NCBI GenBank assembly: GCA_020086605.1 | Contig: JACBWW010000021.1 | Span: 9,624,418 to 9,688,417 of the forward strand | Reading direction: 5' to 3' | Length of the DNA stretch: 64,000 nucleotides | Origin: Lanius collurio | Lineage: Eukaryota > Chordata > Aves > Passeriformes > Laniidae | In this document: positions 63,901 to 64,000 of the stretch, in pieces | Numbering within the stretch: the first letter of the stretch is position 1 | Layout: each line of letters starts with the position of its first letter | Position numbers and translations under genes: made by a program | The notes under the pieces: model-generated | Seen by the model: the letters and a program-made list of their open reading frames with translations, nothing else | Told to the model about the DNA's origin: nothing | Databases searched by the model: none

Positions 63901-64000
63901 CCTCACCTTCGGGCGGGTCCCGCAGGAGGCTCTGCCGGATGTCCAGGTACCGCACCTCGGCCTCCCGCCGCGGCCCCGGCCCCGGTGCCCGCACCGCCAC
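57877..64000 (-). CDS. ARRDC4: ARRDC4, alpha-arrestin adaptor (5' end of gene outside window)
   Basis: Eight coding segments join in frame: 64000-63907, 62838-62772, 62498-62351, 60576-60474, 59765-59509, 58845-58683, 58203-58049 and 57933-57877. They give 347 residues plus a TGA stop. Every intron is GT-AG, with phases 1, 2, 0, 1, 0, 1, 0. The visible protein has the rest of the arrestin N-like sandwich (with TGKYGSIQY), the arrestin C-like domain (MVGCWFFTSGPVSLSAKIER, GNHIASGSTDTW, PLVIGTIP) and a tail with PPNY and PPLY. The family is cytosolic or endosomal adaptors whose PPxY motifs recruit NEDD4-type ubiquitin ligases to membrane cargo. ARRDC4, like TXNIP, is a glucose-responsive MondoA/ChREBP target that lowers glucose uptake. 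The thioredoxin-binding cysteine of TXNIP is replaced here by threonine (codon 59601-59599), as expected for ARRDC4 rather than TXNIP. About 70 N-terminal residues lie off the window. The order, the exon pattern and the C-terminus exclude ARRDC2 and ARRDC3. Confidence 0.97.
58049..58203 (-). CDS. ARRDC4: ARRDC4 exon 7, tail with both PPxY motifs
   Basis: A 155-base exon encodes APPNYADVVSEEEFSRHVPA, then YPPPMDCEEQLCCPVFAYIQ and EFRFQPPPLYSE. PPNY (58201-58190) and PPLY (58066-58055) are the two WW-domain docking sites through which alpha-arrestins bind NEDD4-family E3 ligases. A paired cysteine (LCCPVFA) is shared with ARRDC4 of other vertebrates. The acceptor is TTTCAG and the donor is GTAAGA, phase 0. 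Confidence 0.96.
58204..58682 (-). other. ARRDC4: ARRDC4 intron 6
   Basis: A 479-base phase-1 intron. It contains a short inverted repeat near 58600-58620 (GCAGTGCC / GGCACTGC) and no recognised element. Confidence 0.85.
58683..58845 (-). CDS. ARRDC4: ARRDC4 exon 6
   Basis: A 163-base exon encodes VYIHIPGAKKLMIEMPLVIG, then TIPCIGFSSRNSSITSQFSM and DMSWLALTMPEHPE plus one base of a split Ala. These are the last beta-strands of the arrestin C-like domain and the start of the tail. The acceptor is CATAG. The donor GTAATG (58682-58677) is weaker than the other donors but keeps the frame into exon 7. Confidence 0.95.
58846..59508 (-). other. ARRDC4: ARRDC4 intron 5
   Basis: A 663-base phase-0 intron that contains the CR1 3'-end fragment at 59305-59396. 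Confidence 0.85.
59305..59396 (-). mobile_element. CR1 LINE 3'-end fragment in ARRDC4 intron 5
   Basis: The plus strand runs from the CATAGTCATAGAATGG terminal repeat through GGTTTGGGTTAGAAGGAACC and GATCTAGTTCCAACCC. That is the reverse complement of the avian CR1 3' end. Only about 90 bases remain, which is the usual severe 5' truncation of CR1 copies. It lies in the sense orientation of the host gene and away from the splice sites. Confidence 0.9.
59509..59765 (-). CDS. ARRDC4: ARRDC4 exon 5
   Basis: A 257-base exon, the largest here, completes the split Gly and encodes EAIPIYAEIENCSSRLIVPK, then strands with AAIFQTQTYLASGKTKTFRQ, MVANVRGNHIASGSTDTWNG and a segment ending in RVEYSLA. It is the core of the arrestin C-like domain. 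At the position of the redox-active TXNIP cysteine (TXNIP ...SGTC...) this protein has SGST, so thioredoxin binding through that residue is not expected. The donor is GTAAGT, phase 0. Confidence 0.96.
59766..60473 (-). other. ARRDC4: ARRDC4 intron 4
   Basis: A 708-base AT-rich phase-1 intron. A short A-run (plus strand) lies near 60405. Nothing else is recognised. Confidence 0.85.
60474..60576 (-). CDS. ARRDC4: ARRDC4 exon 4
   Basis: A 103-base exon encodes TPVLRSQEKMVGCWFFTSGP, then VSLSAKIERKGYCN and one base of a split Gly. It carries the linker and the first strands of the arrestin C-like domain. The acceptor is TTATAG and the donor is GTAAGA. An internal ATG gives a shorter open frame from 60549, but the upstream codons back to the acceptor match the family and are included. 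Confidence 0.95.
60577..62350 (-). other. ARRDC4: ARRDC4 intron 3
   Basis: A 1774-base phase-0 intron, the largest in view. It is AT-rich, with no repeat I recognise and no supported exon. Small open frames in it do not resemble known proteins. Confidence 0.85.
62351..62498 (-). CDS. ARRDC4: ARRDC4 exon 3
   Basis: A 148-base exon completes the split Glu and encodes PLVTSFTGKYGSIQYFVKAV, then LERPAVPDQSVQTELQVISH and IDVSSPALL. It is the end of the arrestin N-like domain, including the strongly conserved TGKYGSIQY strand. The acceptor is TTTCAG and the donor is GTAAGA. It ends at a codon boundary (phase 0). Confidence 0.96.
62772..62838 (-). CDS. ARRDC4: ARRDC4 exon 2
   Basis: A 67-base exon encodes the rest of a split Gly, then EENLVLLDGRHEFPFSFQLP and Q plus two bases of a Glu codon. 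The HEFPFSFQLP strand is typical of alpha-arrestin N-domains. The acceptor CTACAG and the donor GTAAGT (62771-62766) are close to consensus. It is too short for a standard ORF scan and was placed by splice phase and family resemblance. Confidence 0.95.
62839..63906 (-). other. ARRDC4: ARRDC4 intron 1
   Basis: A 1068-base phase-1 intron. Its 5' half is CpG island; its 3' half is AT-rich and without recognised repeats. I see no further exon in it. Confidence 0.85.
63470..64000. promoter_or_regulatory. CpG island over ARRDC4 exon 1 and proximal intron 1
   Basis: GC and CpG density rise sharply here compared with the AT-rich gene body and are highest from about 63620 to the window edge. The island very probably extends into the promoter beyond the window. 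The transcription start and the carbohydrate-response E-boxes expected for ARRDC4 are not in view. Confidence 0.85.
63907..64000 (-). CDS. ARRDC4: ARRDC4 exon 1 (3' part only)
   Basis: This is the end of the first coding exon, reading ...EAEVRYLDIRQSLLRDPPE plus one base of a split glycine codon. The donor GT is at 63906-63905 (GAAG|GTGAGG), phase 1. The reading frame is open to the window edge, so the start codon is not visible; the first visible codon is GTG (Val), not a start. The exon is very GC-rich and lies in the CpG island. An open frame continues past the donor into intron 1, but exon 2 supplies the expected protein sequence, so that extension is not coding. Confidence 0.93.

Noticed and set aside
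63608..63906. Continuation of the ARRDC4 exon 1 frame into intron 1
   Set aside because: It is Gly/Arg-rich read-through of the CpG island. The donor at 63906 and exon 2 give the conserved arrestin sequence.
1..64000. CRISPR arrays, bacterial operons, tRNA and rRNA genes
   Set aside because: None is present; the sequence is vertebrate nuclear DNA and no cloverleaf or rRNA motif was recognised.

Overview
The window is vertebrate nuclear DNA, most likely from a passerine bird. Three things point there. The repeats are mostly short, 5'-truncated CR1 LINE fragments with the avian type of 3' end. There is one solo endogenous-retrovirus LTR of a kind I recall from songbird genomes. The one recognisable gene has vertebrate exon-intron structure and a CpG-rich 5' end. 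Species assignment is inference; no database was searched.

Right end, about 55.26-64.0 kb: a nearly complete ARRDC4 gene (arrestin domain containing 4, an alpha-arrestin) on the minus strand. Eight coding segments join in frame across seven GT-AG introns, giving 347 visible residues and a stop codon. Only the first part of exon 1 (about 70 residues if the protein has the usual length), the 5' UTR and the promoter lie beyond base 64000. The C-terminal tail keeps both PPxY motifs. The 3' UTR is about 2.6 kb, with an AU-rich element and a well-placed polyadenylation signal. Intron 5 holds a short CR1 fragment. A CpG island covers exon 1 and much of intron 1.

Left and centre, 1 to about 55.25 kb: gene-free flank downstream of ARRDC4. 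No exon series, tRNA, rRNA or processed gene copy could be supported, and the reading frames of up to 172 codons look like chance. The stretch holds six classes of sequence: five CR1 fragments; one solo LTR (45881-46411) with an intact 5-bp target-site duplication; two MIR-like SINE relics; simple repeats; three small CpG-dense patches; and several AT-rich blocks full of homeodomain, POU and GATA-like words, which resemble vertebrate conserved noncoding elements. In other vertebrates ARRDC4 sits in the gene-poor interval between NR2F2 and FAM169B/IGF1R, so a regulatory desert is the natural reading.

I found no convincing new biological system. The items most worth a second look are the AT-rich candidate enhancer blocks, the isolated CpG-dense patches, the dated LTR insertion and the ARRDC4 3' UTR.
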